The notes beneath the pieces are model-generated. The model made no database searches. It was not told the DNA's origin and saw only the letters and a list, made by a program, of their open reading frames with translations. Positions 7,933 through 16,965 of a stretch of 39,622 nucleotides of DNA are shown here, one piece after another. The position numbers and the translations under genes were made by a program. The DNA comes from Chromatiaceae bacterium (GTDB taxonomy: Bacteria > Pseudomonadota > Gammaproteobacteria > Chromatiales > Chromatiaceae), in assembly GCA_007693535.1 (NCBI GenBank), contig REDK01000134.1, positions 1 to 39,622 on the forward strand. The letters are read 5' to 3'. How positions within the stretch are numbered: position 1 is the first letter of the stretch; the number at the start of each line of letters is the position of its first letter.

Positions 7933-10900
7933 CTAGAGCCCCAGTTCTCGCCAGCGGGTCTCGATGCGCTTGACCGAGACCGGCCGCGCGGTGCCCACCT
8001 GCTGGGCGAACAGCGAGACCCGCAGCTCCTCCAGTAACCAACGGATCTCGGTCAGGCGCGGATCATCACGCCCGGCGGCCTGGGCGGCGTCGCGGCGTTC
8101 CTGCCAGCGGGTCAGCAGGGGGGTCAGTTCGCGCAGCCGGTCCTGATCGCGCCCGGCAGCATGGCCGAGCTTGTCCAGGCGCTGTGCGGCCGCGCGTAGA
8201 TAGCGAGGATAGTCGCGCAGATTGGCGTAGGGCACCTGCACCAGGAAACCACGGAAGACCAGGCCGTCGAGCTGCTGCTGCAGGTCCAGTACCGAGGGTA
8301 GCCAGTTGCGCTGGGTGGTCGCTGCCAGGCGCCGGCGCAGGTCCTGATAGAGGCCCAGGATCTGCGCGGTCAGGGTGCAAACCGTGGTCGCGGTGGCCGG
8401 CAACTGGTCGCGGTGGGCGGCGATGCGGGCAGCGAAGCTGGCCTGGTCGCGCAGTGGCGGGCGCGCTTCGAGGAAGGTCAGGTCGAGTGCCAGGGCCAGC
8501 AGGTCGTCGGCCAGGTCGGCACCCGCCTGCGCAACCGGCATGGGCGCCGCATTGGCGGCCGGTGGCGCGCCCGTGGCGGCTGCCCGGGCATATTGCAGTT
8601 GCAGGCGCTCCAGCAGCGGTCCGTGCGGACAGCCGGCGCAGGGGTTGCGACGCAGACCGCGCAGCTCGCCGCCCAGCTCCAGCAGGATCAGCCGGCGCAG
8701 GCCGGCCCGCATAGCGGCGTGCGCCGCGGCTGCGCTGTCGAGCAGGTGCAGCGCAACGCTGTCACCCTGGTCCACCAGGGCTGGCCAGGCGCGCAGGCGC
8801 AGGCCGGCGCGCTCCAGGTCCACCGACTCGGGCAGGTCTCCGAAGTCCCAGCGCCGGATGCCGGCGCGCTCCAGCGCATGACCCCAGGCCGGGGGCGCGG
8901 CACCGGTCGCGGCGTCGCCGCCATGCCGGCGCTTGAGGGCGATCAGATCCTCGCCGCTGGCCAGGGTCTGTCCGGCCGCGTCCACCAGCCGCACCTTCAT
9001 GCGCAGATGCGGCGGGATCGCGGCCGGGTCCCAGGCGTCTTCGGGGATCTGCACCCCGGTCAGGTCGCGCACCGCCTCGGCGATCGCCTGCACCAGGGGG
9101 CGGTCGCTGGGCTGCAGGCGCGCGGCGATGCGGGCGGCGGTGTCGGGGATTGGCACGAGGGCGCGGCGCACTGCCTTGGGCAGCCCCCGCAGCAGGGCGG
9201 TGACGCGCTCGGCCAGCAGGCCCGGCACCAACCATTCCAGGCGCTCTGGGGCAAGCTGATTGAGCAGTGGCAGCGGCAGGATCAGGGTGAGCCCATCGGT
9301 GGGCTGACCGGGATCGAACTGGTATTCCAGCGGTAGCTCGGTCGCCCCCACCCGCAGCCGGTCTGGGAAGCGCTCGGCGCTGAGGTCGCCCGCCTCGCGA
9401 CGCAGCACGTCGGCCAAGCGCAGGGAGAGCAGCTTGGGCTCGGTGCGGCTGACCCGGCGCAGCCAGCGTTCGAACTGAGGGGTGGACCAGATGCCACTGG
9501 GGATGCGCTCGGCATAGAAGGCGTAGATCGCCTCCTCGTCGACCAGCAGGTCGCGGCGTCGGGACTTGGCCTCGAGGTGGCGAACATAGTCGATCAGCTC
9601 GACGTTGTGGCGCCAGAACGGGGCGCGCGTCTCAAAGTCGCCATCGACCAGGGCGCTGCGCAGAAACACCTCGCGCGCCTCGGCCGGGTTGATCGGGCCA
9701 TAGTTGACCCGGCGGCGGCTGACTAGGGTGACGCCGAACAGGGTGACGGTCTCGAAGGCAGCGACCTGACCGGCCTTGGATTGCCAGTGCGCTTCGCTGT
9801 AGCTGCGTTTGACCAGATGCGCGCCCACTGCCTCGATCCAGCCCGGCTGCACCCGCGCCACGGTGCGCCCATACTGGCGCGTGGTCTCTACCCGCTCGGC
9901 ACAGACCAGCCATTTGGGCGCCGCCTTGAACAGCGCCGAGCCGGGATGGATGCGAAACCGCGCCCCGCGCGCGCCCTGATAGTCGTGCTCGCCGTCGCGG
10001 TTGCCGAGGTTGCCTAGCAGCCCGGCGAGCAGCGCTCGATGGACCTGCTCGTAGGTGGCCGCGGTGGCGTTCTCGCGCTGTCCCAGGGCCAGCATCTGCT
10101 CGCGCAACTGGGCATGGATGTCGCGCCATTCCTGCACCCGGGTCCAGGACAGGAAATGCAGCCGGCAGGCCTCCTGAAAGCGGCGGCGCGACAGCCGTGC
10201 CCGTTCCTCTTCGAGGAAGTGCCACAGATTCAATAGGCCGAGGAAGTCGGATTGCGGATGGGCGAAGCTGGCATGGATCTCGTCGGCGGCCTGCTGGCGC
10301 TCCAGCGGGCGCTCGCGCGGGTCCTGCACGCTGAGCGCAGCGGCGATGATCAGCAGTTCGTGCAGGCAGTGCTGTTCGCCGGCAGCGAGCAGCATGCGCC
10401 CGATGCGCGGGTCCACCGGCAGCCGGGCGAGCTGGCGGCCGAGCGGGGTCAGCCGGCCATCGGTATCCAGGGCCGCCAGCTCTTCCAGGGTGCGATAGCC
10501 GTCACTGATCAGGCGCGGGTCCGGTGGATCGATGAACGGGAAGGTTTCGATCGCACCGAAGCCGAGCAGCTTCATCTGCAGGATCACCGCGGCCAGGTTG
10601 GTGCGCCGGATCTCGGGTTCGGTGAAGGCGGCGCGGGCCTGGAAGTTGTCCTCGCTGTAGAGGCGGATGCAGATGCCGGCGGCGACGCGCCCGCAACGGC
10701 CCTTGCGCTGATCGGCCGAGGCGCGGGAGATACGCTCGACCGGTAGGCGCTGTACCTTGGTGCGATGGCTGTAGCGGCTGATGCGGGCAAAGCCCGGGTC
10801 CACCACGTAATGGATGCCGGGCACGGTGAGCGCGGTCTCGGCAACATTGGTCGCCAGCACCACCCGGCGGGCGCCATGGGGCTGGAAGATGCGCCCCTGC

Positions 10901-12039
10901 TCGGCCGGCCCCTGGCGGGCATAGAGCGGTAGCAGCTCGGTGCCCGGCGGATGATGCTTGCGCAGGGTTTCCGCGGTGGCGCGGATTTCGCGCTCGCCGG
11001 AGAGGAAGATCAGCACATCGCCGCGTCCGGCCCGGGCCAGTTCATCGACGGCTGCGACGATCGCCTGCTGCATCGCCTCGTCGCGCTCACCGGCCGACTC
11101 CTCTGCCGGCGGCTGGTAGCGGACCTCCACCGGATAGGTGCGCCCCGACACCTCGATGATCGGCGCGTTGCCGAAATGGCGCGCGAAGCGCTGTGGATCG
11201 ATGGTGGCCGAGGTGACGATCAGCTTCAGGTCGGGACGGCGTGGCAGCAGTTGGCGCAGATAACCGAGCAGGAAATCGATATTGAGGGTGCGCTCGTGGG
11301 CCTCGTCGATGATCAGGGTGTCGTATTCGTTGAGGAACCGATCCTGCTGTAATTCTGCCAGCAGGATGCCGTCGGTCATCAGCTTGACGCTGGTCTCCGG
11401 GCGCACCCGATCGTGGAAGCGCACCTTGTAGCCGATGGTGGTGCCGAGTTCGGTACCGGTCTCCTGCGCGATGCGCCCGGCCAGGCTGCGCGCGGCGATA
11501 CGCCGCGGCTGGGTATGGCCGATGCGGCCATAGATGCCGCGCCCGAGTTCCAGGCAGAGCTTGGGCAGCTGGGTGGACTTGCCGGAACCGGTCTCGCCGC
11601 ACAACACGATGACCTGGTGGGCGCGCAGCTGCGCGGCGATCTCCGCGCGCCGCTCGCTGACCGGCAGTTCGGCCGGATAGTCGATCGCCGGGATGGCCGC
11701 CCGCCGGCGCGCCGCGATCGCCGCCGAGGCGGCCATGGCCGCCTGCAGGCGGGCCTGTTCGGGAGCGAGTTCGGGAGCGCTTGGCTGGCCCGTGCGCCGT
11801 TGCAGCCGGACCCATTGGCGCTGCAGCCGGCGCCGATCGCTCAGCAGGCAGTCGGCTAGCCCGGGTGCAGCGGCGGCGTCCGGTCGCGGGAGTGCTGACC
11901 CAGAGGCCGGGCCGGATGACGCGCGCGGGGACGTTGGCGCCGGGGTCGCGGGCGGTGGCGTGCTCAAGTGCCGGCCGTGGCCGCATCGGGCGCGTGGCCA
12001 CTCCGCTGCAAGCGCGGTAGGAATGCGAATCCCTGCCAC
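7933..12039 (-). CDS. hrpA: HrpA, DEAH-box ATP-dependent RNA helicase
   Basis: 3'-5' RNA helicase involved in mRNA and ribosome quality control. The 1368-residue protein has Walker A GETGSGKSTQLPKLCLELG, the DEAH box TLIIDEAHERTLNIDFLLGY, the SAT motif VTSATID, and motif VI region DQRKGRCGRVAAGICIRLY. HA2, OB-fold and the long C-terminal DUF3418 region follow, all as in Escherichia coli HrpA (about 1300 residues). The listed start is a GTG at 12039. The first 55 or so residues are Pro/Ala-rich and not conserved in the family, so the true start may be internal, nearer DCLLSDRRRLQRQW. Divergent from the FAH-family gene. Confidence 0.95.
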   Translation of the reverse strand: MAGIRIPTALAAEWPRARCGHGRHLSTPPPATPAPTSPRASSGPASGSALPRPDAAAAPGLADCLLSDRRRLQRQWVRLQRRTGQPSAPELAPEQARLQAAMAASAAIAARRRAAIPAIDYPAELPVSERRAEIAAQLRAHQVIVLCGETGSGKSTQLPKLCLELGRGIYGRIGHTQPRRIAARSLAGRIAQETGTELGTTIGYKVRFHDRVRPETSVKLMTDGILLAELQQDRFLNEYDTLIIDEAHERTLNIDFLLGYLRQLLPRRPDLKLIVTSATIDPQRFARHFGNAPIIEVSGRTYPVEVRYQPPAEESAGERDEAMQQAIVAAVDELARAGRGDVLIFLSGEREIRATAETLRKHHPPGTELLPLYARQGPAEQGRIFQPHGARRVVLATNVAETALTVPGIHYVVDPGFARISRYSHRTKVQRLPVERISRASADQRKGRCGRVAAGICIRLYSEDNFQARAAFTEPEIRRTNLAAVILQMKLLGFGAIETFPFIDPPDPRLISDGYRTLEELAALDTDGRLTPLGRQLARLPVDPRIGRMLLAAGEQHCLHELLIIAAALSVQDPRERPLERQQAADEIHASFAHPQSDFLGLLNLWHFLEEERARLSRRRFQEACRLHFLSWTRVQEWRDIHAQLREQMLALGQRENATAATYEQVHRALLAGLLGNLGNRDGEHDYQGARGARFRIHPGSALFKAAPKWLVCAERVETTRQYGRTVARVQPGWIEAVGAHLVKRSYSEAHWQSKAGQVAAFETVTLFGVTLVSRRRVNYGPINPAEAREVFLRSALVDGDFETRAPFWRHNVELIDYVRHLEAKSRRRDLLVDEEAIYAFYAERIPSGIWSTPQFERWLRRVSRTEPKLLSLRLADVLRREAGDLSAERFPDRLRVGATELPLEYQFDPGQPTDGLTLILPLPLLNQLAPERLEWLVPGLLAERVTALLRGLPKAVRRALVPIPDTAARIAARLQPSDRPLVQAIAEAVRDLTGVQIPEDAWDPAAIPPHLRMKVRLVDAAGQTLASGEDLIALKRRHGGDAATGAAPPAWGHALERAGIRRWDFGDLPESVDLERAGLRLRAWPALVDQGDSVALHLLDSAAAAHAAMRAGLRRLILLELGGELRGLRRNPCAGCPHGPLLERLQLQYARAAATGAPPAANAAPMPVAQAGADLADDLLALALDLTFLEARPPLRDQASFAARIAAHRDQLPATATTVCTLTAQILGLYQDLRRRLAATTQRNWLPSVLDLQQQLDGLVFRGFLVQVPYANLRDYPRYLRAAAQRLDKLGHAAGRDQDRLRELTPLLTRWQERRDAAQAAGRDDPRLTEIRWLLEELRVSLFAQQVGTARPVSVKRIETRWRELGL

Positions 12040-12225
12040 CGGCGCAGCGCGGCATGCACACAGGACATGGGCTTCCCTCGTCGAGTCGGGTTGAGTAGAG
12101 TCGGCCAGCGGCGACCGTGGACATCCGGCCGGGCCTGGCCATCGCTATCCCAGATCCCATGGTAACAATTCGCCACCAGCCCCGCAGCGCAGCCCGGCGC
12201 GCGCCTCTCACTGACCATCTGCCGC

Positions 12226-13089
12226 ATGCACATCATCCGTTTTGCAGATCCTGCCGGCCGCGTCCATTATGGCCGGCCGAGCGTTCGACATCCCAACGAT
12301 CGACATCCCGGCGCCGCTCTCGCTGGCGACTATCGCCGTGCCGAGGTGCTGGCCGGCGATCCCTTCACCGGCCTCGCCGCCACCGGCACTGAGACCGAGG
12401 TGGCCCGGCTGCTGGCGCCTATCCTGCCCTGCAATATCTTCTGCATCGGGCTCAATTACCGCGCCCATGCTGCTGAGACCGGGGCGGCGATCCCGCCGCG
12501 GCCGATCGTGTTCATGAAGCCGACCACGGCGCTCAATCATCCCGGCCAGCCCATCCCGTTGCCACTGGCCTGCGACCAGGGACCAGAGGTGGACTACGAG
12601 GCGGAGCTGGCAGTGGTCATCGGCCGCCAGGCGCGGGACGTTCCGGCCGCGCGCGCCCTGGAGCATGTCCTCGGCTACACCTGCGCCAACGATGTCTCGG
12701 CGCGGCGCTGGCAGCGGGAGGGCGGCGGTGGCCAATGGGTGCGCGGTAAGGGCTTCGACGGCTTCTGCCCGCTCGGTCCGGTGCTGGTCACCGCCGACGA
12801 GATCGCCGATCCCCAGGCGCTGCATCTGCGCTGTCTGCTCAATGACGAGACCGTGCAGCAGGGCCACAGCGGCGACATGATCTTTTCGGTAGCGGAACTG
12901 ATCGCCTTCCTCAGCCGCGATACCACGTTGGCCCCCGGCACCCTGATCCTGACCGGGACTCCGCCCGGGGTGGGTATGGCGCGCACGCCGCCCCGGTTCC
13001 TGGCCGCCGGGGACCGGGTGCGGGTGGAGATCGACGGCATCGGTGCGCTGGAGAATCCGGTGGTTGCCGCGACCGGCGCCGGTGCCTGA
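12226..13089 (+). CDS. Fumarylacetoacetate hydrolase-family protein
   Basis: Metal-dependent C-C hydrolase, isomerase or decarboxylase fold of the FAH superfamily, 287 residues. The catalytic core starts at [16 protein letters not shown] and includes [12 protein letters not shown] (metal-binding Glu pair), [14 protein letters not shown], the [11 protein letters not shown] loop and [14 protein letters not shown], all standard for the YcgM/2-keto-4-pentenoate hydratase-like branch. About 75 N-terminal residues form the usual small domain. The substrate cannot be fixed from sequence; acylpyruvate hydrolase or oxaloacetate tautomerase-like activities are options. It stands alone, divergent from hrpA and convergent with uspA. 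Confidence 0.9.
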   Translation: MHIIRFADPAGRVHYGRPSVRHPNDRHPGAALAGDYRRAEVLAGDPFTGLAATGTETEVARLLAPILPCNIFCIGLNYRAHAAETGAAIPPRPIVFMKPTTALNHPGQPIPLPLACDQGPEVDYEAELAVVIGRQARDVPAARALEHVLGYTCANDVSARRWQREGGGGQWVRGKGFDGFCPLGPVLVTADEIADPQALHLRCLLNDETVQQGHSGDMIFSVAELIAFLSRDTTLAPGTLILTGTPPGVGMARTPPRFLAAGDRVRVEIDGIGALENPVVAATGAGA

Positions 13090-13145
13090 GCGCGGCGGCC
13101 CGCGCGTCCGACTCCAATCCGAACCGAGCGTTGCCAGGCCGGACG

Positions 13146-13631
13146 CTAGCTTAGCCGCACCGCCAGCAGATCGCAGACCTCGTGGCGGAGCAGGTCGTTG
13201 GAGGTGGACCCGAGCAGCCGTCCGAGCCATGTATGCTCGTGGACGCCGACCACGATCAAGTCCACCCCCAGGTCGCGGGCCACATGCTGGATGCTGCGCC
13301 CGGTCGGGCCGGCCTCGATGAGGCAATCCGCGGGCGCCAACCCCAGCCGCTCGCCCAGCGCCTCCAGGTCGCGCCGCGCCGCCGTGATCAGCTCCTGTTC
13401 CAGCATGCCGTGCTCGGGCAACAGGGGCTCGGCGATGAAGGCGCCGCCGGCATACTGGGCGGCGGAGGGGACGTATTCAACTACGTGGACTAGCGATAGA
13501 CGTGCCCCGAAGCGATCGCGCATCTGCACGGCGCGGGTGATCGCGATCTCGGACTCGGGTAAGAAATCCACCGCCAGCAGCAGATGGCGGTAGGGAGACG
13601 GGGTCTGCTCGGGTGCGGACGCTGCGGACAT
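13146..13631 (-). CDS. Universal stress protein, UspA family
   Basis: Single-domain UspA protein, 161 residues, from MSAASAPEQ with GAGG about 9 nt upstream of ATG 13631. It has the opening strand YRHLLLAVDFLPESEIAITRA, the strand-helix LSLVHVVEYV, DLIVVGVHEHTWLGRLLGST and the closing SNDLLRHEVCDLLAV. The G-x2-G-x9-G(S/T) ATP-binding signature appears as GVHEHTWLGRLLGSTS, with a His replacing the usual first residues, so nucleotide binding is uncertain. The reading frame stays open far upstream (to 15857), but that is GC-driven and has no coding sense. A TATACT hexamer on this strand at 13857-13852 could be its -10. Confidence 0.88.
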   Translation of the reverse strand: MSAASAPEQTPSPYRHLLLAVDFLPESEIAITRAVQMRDRFGARLSLVHVVEYVPSAAQYAGGAFIAEPLLPEHGMLEQELITAARRDLEALGERLGLAPADCLIEAGPTGRSIQHVARDLGVDLIVVGVHEHTWLGRLLGSTSNDLLRHEVCDLLAVRLS

Positions 13632-13985
13632 CGGGGCCTCCTCGGCGGGGACAGGGATGCACCGGTCACGGCACGGTGCTCGGGCGACCCGCGACCGGCG
13701 TGCGCTGGGTCGTGCGCTGGGTGATCGACCGAGCGACCGGCGCGGACCGGGGTCAAGGTCGGTCACCGATCGCACGCACGGCAATACCCCGTGACGCGCA
13801 GGTCGTCGCCAGCAGCAGCGGCGCCAGGATGCGCGGGCGCGATCTGCTACCAGTATAGGCCCCGCGGCGGCCGGGGCAGCGCCGGGGGGCGTGAACGCCT
13901 GACACCCGCCCGCGCGCCGCGGCCTTCCCTTCCCCGCGCCCTTGTCGTTCAATGACGGGCTGCCCCGATCCACCTGCGATCCGCG
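13632..13985. other. Intergenic region between uspA and the dioxygenase gene
   Basis: 354 bp between divergent genes. I see no gene. It holds a short 12-bp tandem duplication (GTGCGCTGGGT twice, near 13695-13720) and a TATACT hexamer on the minus strand at 13852-13857 without a good -35. Confidence 0.4.
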
Positions 13986-14870
13986 ATGTCCCGTCAAGTC
14001 ACCCCGCTGTCTCTGGATAATACTGCTGCCTACGCCCAGTGGCGGGCGGCCAAACTGGACCGTCTGCCGGCCGATCTGGCCTGGTTCATCGTCGAGATCG
14101 GCGATCCGCGCCATCTGACTCCGGCCGAACACGGCGCCCTGCTGGAGCGACTGCGCTGCGCCAACCTGGCGGTCTACGTGAGCCATACCGGGGATGACCC
14201 GGACAAGGCCATCCCGCGTCGCCTCGGTGCCCAGTTCGGCCTCCATCGGCTCGACCACAATCCCGGTGCCGACGCCGATGCGATTACCTCGGTGCGGGTG
14301 CAGACCGATGCCGGTCATGCTGGCTACATCCCCTATACCGATCGTCCCATCGCCTGGCACACCGACGGCTATTACAACGCCCCCGGCAGCCAGCTTGGCG
14401 CCTTCATCCTGCACTGCGTGCGCCCCGCCGCCAGCGGCGGCGACAACGGCCTGATCGATCCGGAATTGCTCTACATCCGCCTGCGCGACCGCGACCCCGC
14501 GCACATCCGCGCCCTGATGCACGCCGCGGCCATGACCATCCCGGCCAACGTCGTGGCGGGGAAGGTGGTCCGCCCTGTCAGCGTCGGTCCGGTCTTCAGT
14601 GCCAACCGCCAGGGCCGCCTGGCCATGCGTTATACCGACCGACGCCGCAACATCCAGTGGCGCGATGATCCCGCTACCGCCGCCGCCCTGGCCGCCCTGC
14701 GGGCGCTGCTGGAGGCACCGGAGACGCTGCCGGTGGCGATCCGGCTGGAACCCGGCTGGGGGGTCATCTGCAACAACTGCCTGCACCGGCGCGGCGGCTT
14801 CAGCGATGACCCCGCGTATCCGCGCCTGCTTTATCGCGCCCGCTATCTGGATCGGATCGTGGGGACCTGA
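13986..14870 (+). CDS. TauD/TfdA-type Fe(II)/2-oxoglutarate dioxygenase
   Basis: Probable non-heme iron, 2-oxoglutarate-dependent oxygenase, 294 residues. The iron triad is visible: His and Asp in IAWHTDGYYN and the distal His in NNCLHRRGGF. The 2-oxoglutarate-binding Arg lies in LLYRARYLDR near the C-terminus. The order and spacing match the TauD fold. Neighbours give no substrate, and no sulfonate transporter is nearby; in related genomes such orphan TauD proteins are common and uncharacterised. An oxygenase next to an anaerobic arsenite-oxidase operon is notable only because it would need oxygen. Confidence 0.85.
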   Translation: MSRQVTPLSLDNTAAYAQWRAAKLDRLPADLAWFIVEIGDPRHLTPAEHGALLERLRCANLAVYVSHTGDDPDKAIPRRLGAQFGLHRLDHNPGADADAITSVRVQTDAGHAGYIPYTDRPIAWHTDGYYNAPGSQLGAFILHCVRPAASGGDNGLIDPELLYIRLRDRDPAHIRALMHAAAMTIPANVVAGKVVRPVSVGPVFSANRQGRLAMRYTDRRRNIQWRDDPATAAALAALRALLEAPETLPVAIRLEPGWGVICNNCLHRRGGFSDDPAYPRLLYRARYLDRIVGT

Positions 14871-14875
14871 CTGCC

Positions 14876-15060
14876 AAAGCGCCTCGTTACTGCGCCGCCG
14901 CACTGGCGCGAGCCCGTATCGGTCAGAGATCCGGTCTGCCACATCAGGGCCTCGGTGCCGAGGTTTTCCATATCGAAGGCAGAGGGCAGGTTCTCGTCCG
15001 CGCATCGTGCGCCGGTCCAGTTGTCGTCGTGGTACTCGTTTCGGACGGCGCCTCATGCGC
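14876..15060 (-). pseudogene. Fragment of a DUF1703-type AAA-ATPase/nuclease gene
   Basis: One minus-strand frame reads DENLPSAFDMENLGTEALMW followed by QTGSLTDTGSRQ. This resembles the conserved central stretch (…SFDIDNIATEALLFQTGYLTI…) of the AAA-ATPase-like/PD-(D/E)XK proteins carrying DUF1703. No start or continuing frame exists on either side, so only a short scar remains, just upstream of the arx operon. Recognition is from memory of the family consensus. Confidence 0.45.
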
Positions 15061-15131
15061 CGAGCCGGCCCGCCCTCGGTGTGAATTTCCGCATCCCAAT
15101 TGACAAAACGCAATGACGCGCCGTGCGCGCG

Positions 15132-15161
15132 TTGACGCTGTGTTTTCGCCCATGGTATTCG
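15132..15161 (+). promoter_or_regulatory. Possible promoter of the arx operon
   Basis: TTGACG at 15132 and TATTCG at 15156 are separated by 18 nt; the -35 is good and the -10 poor (3 of 6). Transcription would start near 15168, about 95 nt before arxB'. A second TTGACA at 15100 has no -10. I see no sigma-54 element and no clear operator; no arsenic sensor gene (arxX/S/R, arsR) is in the window. Confidence 0.25.
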
Positions 15162-15261
15162 GCTGAGCAGATATGTCGTCCCCCGGCCGAGGCCTGCCAC
15201 TGGCCACGGTCCCGTCTCCTCCCGCCAGCGCAGCCCGGCGCCAGCCAACCGAGGTCCCCGC

Positions 15262-16914
15262 ATGCCGCCAGGACTGCATCCGGTCAGCACGCAAGGCCGG
15301 CCTGGACCGCAACCCCTGCGCGCCGATGCCCGCCTGCGCCTGGAGGCCGAGGCCTGCCTGCCCCGGCGCTTTCCGCAGGTCAGTTGCCCGCACTGTGCCG
15401 CTGCCTGTCCCACCGGGGCGTTGCGCATGACCCGCGGCGGGCCGGTCCTGGGCACTGGTTGCGTCGACTGCGGACAGTGCGTCGCCCCGTGCCCGAGCGG
15501 CGCCCTGCACCTGCCGGGCCTGGGGTCGCCGCCGAGCGTCGCGGCCATCGGTGCCAGTACCAGCATCGCGATCGATTGCTGGCGGGTGCCAAGCGGGGCG
15601 GCGCCGGGCGCGCCCGGACCGGGGACCGCCAGTGGGCTGCCGCCGGCCGATTCCGCTGCCCAGCACGACCGGCCCGGCCCGGCGGCGGCTGAGCGACCCT
15701 GGTCGCTCGCGACCCTGATGCAGCGCGTGCGCGGGAACCTGCCCGCGACCGGCGCCGATCGCCAGCAGACCCACCAGGGCCCACCAGGGCACCTGCAATG
15801 GCGCGTTCCCTGCCTGGGTGCCTTGACCCCGACCTGGCTGCTGGAAATCATGGTCAATGCCGCTGGCCGTCCGCTTCTGTTGCAGGACCGCGGCCTCTGC
15901 GCCGACTGTCCAGCCGGCGGCGCTCGCCATCCGGCGGTTCCGGCCCTGGCCCGCTGTCATCATCTCCTGGCCGCGATCGGGCTGCCGGCGGCCCGCTGGC
16001 CACGATTGCAGCCGGGGCGGTCAGGTGCGGCGGGTGCTGCCGCACCCCGGGCCGGCGGCCAGGCACCGGAACCGCTGCTGGAGGCGCGCCTGAGTCGGCG
16101 CATGCTGCTGACCGGTGGCGCGGCGCCAGTCGCGGGTGCCAGAGATGTCGGTCGCGTCGCGGACGGCGCAGCGGCCGCCCCCTCGTCGTCTGATCCTGCT
16201 GACAATCCCATGCCCGAACAGGTACAGGAACAGGTACAGGTGCCTGAGCGGGCGTCCGACCGCGCCCGCGACCGTGCGCGCCTGCTTGCCGCCCTGCAGC
16301 GGCTGGCCGCGGAGCGGCCGCCCGCGCTGGAATCGCGTCCAGCTCCGCCTGCTGGCGCCCCGGCCGGAGCTACCGTCGGCCCCGCTGGCCGCCCCCGCAC
16401 CGATCCGGTTGCCGAGTTGGCCGCAGGCCTGACCCCCAGCCTGCAGGCCAGCGCCGCCTGCGCCGATCATCGCGTCTGCGCCAGCGCCTGCCCAACCGGC
16501 GCCCTGCGCGGTTATCGCAACGCGCAGGGCCAGGGTCTGTGCTTCGATCCGACCGCCTGCACCGGCTGCACCCTCTGTGTGCAGCTGTGCCCGACTCAGG
16601 CCCTACACCTGGCCGACAGCCACCTGGCCACCGGCCACCTCGCCATTGATAGCCCGGGCGCGGCGCCCGCCGCCGCGCGCCCACTCACCCGTTTCCAGGT
16701 CCACACCTGCCCAGACTGCGGTGCACTGCACAGCGGCCTCGAGGCCCGCTGTAGTGCGTGCGATGCGGATCGGGCCTTCGCCCGCGATGCCTTCCGCAGT
16801 CTGTTCGGCGGCGCGCCGGCGCCGGCCGCCGATCCCGGCCGCGATTTAACCGCAGCCGACCCTGCTCCCCCCGGTGAGCACCGCGCCGGCCCGGTGGCCG
16901 GCGTTATTCGATAA
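15262..16914 (+). CDS. arxB': ArxB'-like multi-cluster Fe-S protein
   Basis: First gene of the operon, 550 residues, with GAGG 7 nt before the ATG. The N-terminal half has CPHCAAACP (42-50) and CVDCGQCVAPCP (67-78). These are followed by a second type of cysteine region, RVPCLGALTPTWLLE (about 181-195) and LCADCPAGG (212-220). The C-terminal half has another ferredoxin pair, CADHRVCASACP and CTGCTLCVQLCP, then a zinc-ribbon-like CPDCG...CSACD. Arx operons are described as arxB'ABCD with such an Fe-S protein ahead of arxA, and position supports that name here. The exact role (electron transfer or cofactor delivery) is not known to me. An LSRRMLLTGGAA segment at about 277-288, preceded and followed by low-complexity Ala/Gly/Pro sequence, looks like a Tat-type motif in mid-protein, as if two proteins had been fused. 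Confidence 0.75.
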   Translation: MPPGLHPVSTQGRPGPQPLRADARLRLEAEACLPRRFPQVSCPHCAAACPTGALRMTRGGPVLGTGCVDCGQCVAPCPSGALHLPGLGSPPSVAAIGASTSIAIDCWRVPSGAAPGAPGPGTASGLPPADSAAQHDRPGPAAAERPWSLATLMQRVRGNLPATGADRQQTHQGPPGHLQWRVPCLGALTPTWLLEIMVNAAGRPLLLQDRGLCADCPAGGARHPAVPALARCHHLLAAIGLPAARWPRLQPGRSGAAGAAAPRAGGQAPEPLLEARLSRRMLLTGGAAPVAGARDVGRVADGAAAAPSSSDPADNPMPEQVQEQVQVPERASDRARDRARLLAALQRLAAERPPALESRPAPPAGAPAGATVGPAGRPRTDPVAELAAGLTPSLQASAACADHRVCASACPTGALRGYRNAQGQGLCFDPTACTGCTLCVQLCPTQALHLADSHLATGHLAIDSPGAAPAAARPLTRFQVHTCPDCGALHSGLEARCSACDADRAFARDAFRSLFGGAPAPAADPGRDLTAADPAPPGEHRAGPVAGVIR

Positions 16915-16965
16915 GCAAAAGGGCCGCATGGCCCCGACCATCCACCATCAGAGGAGACCATCGCG

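Noticed and set aside
13146-15857. A 903-residue open frame on the minus strand running from uspA through the dioxygenase and into arxB'
   Set aside because: Only the last 161 residues (UspA) have coding sense; the rest is antisense to clear genes and reflects few stops in GC-rich DNA.
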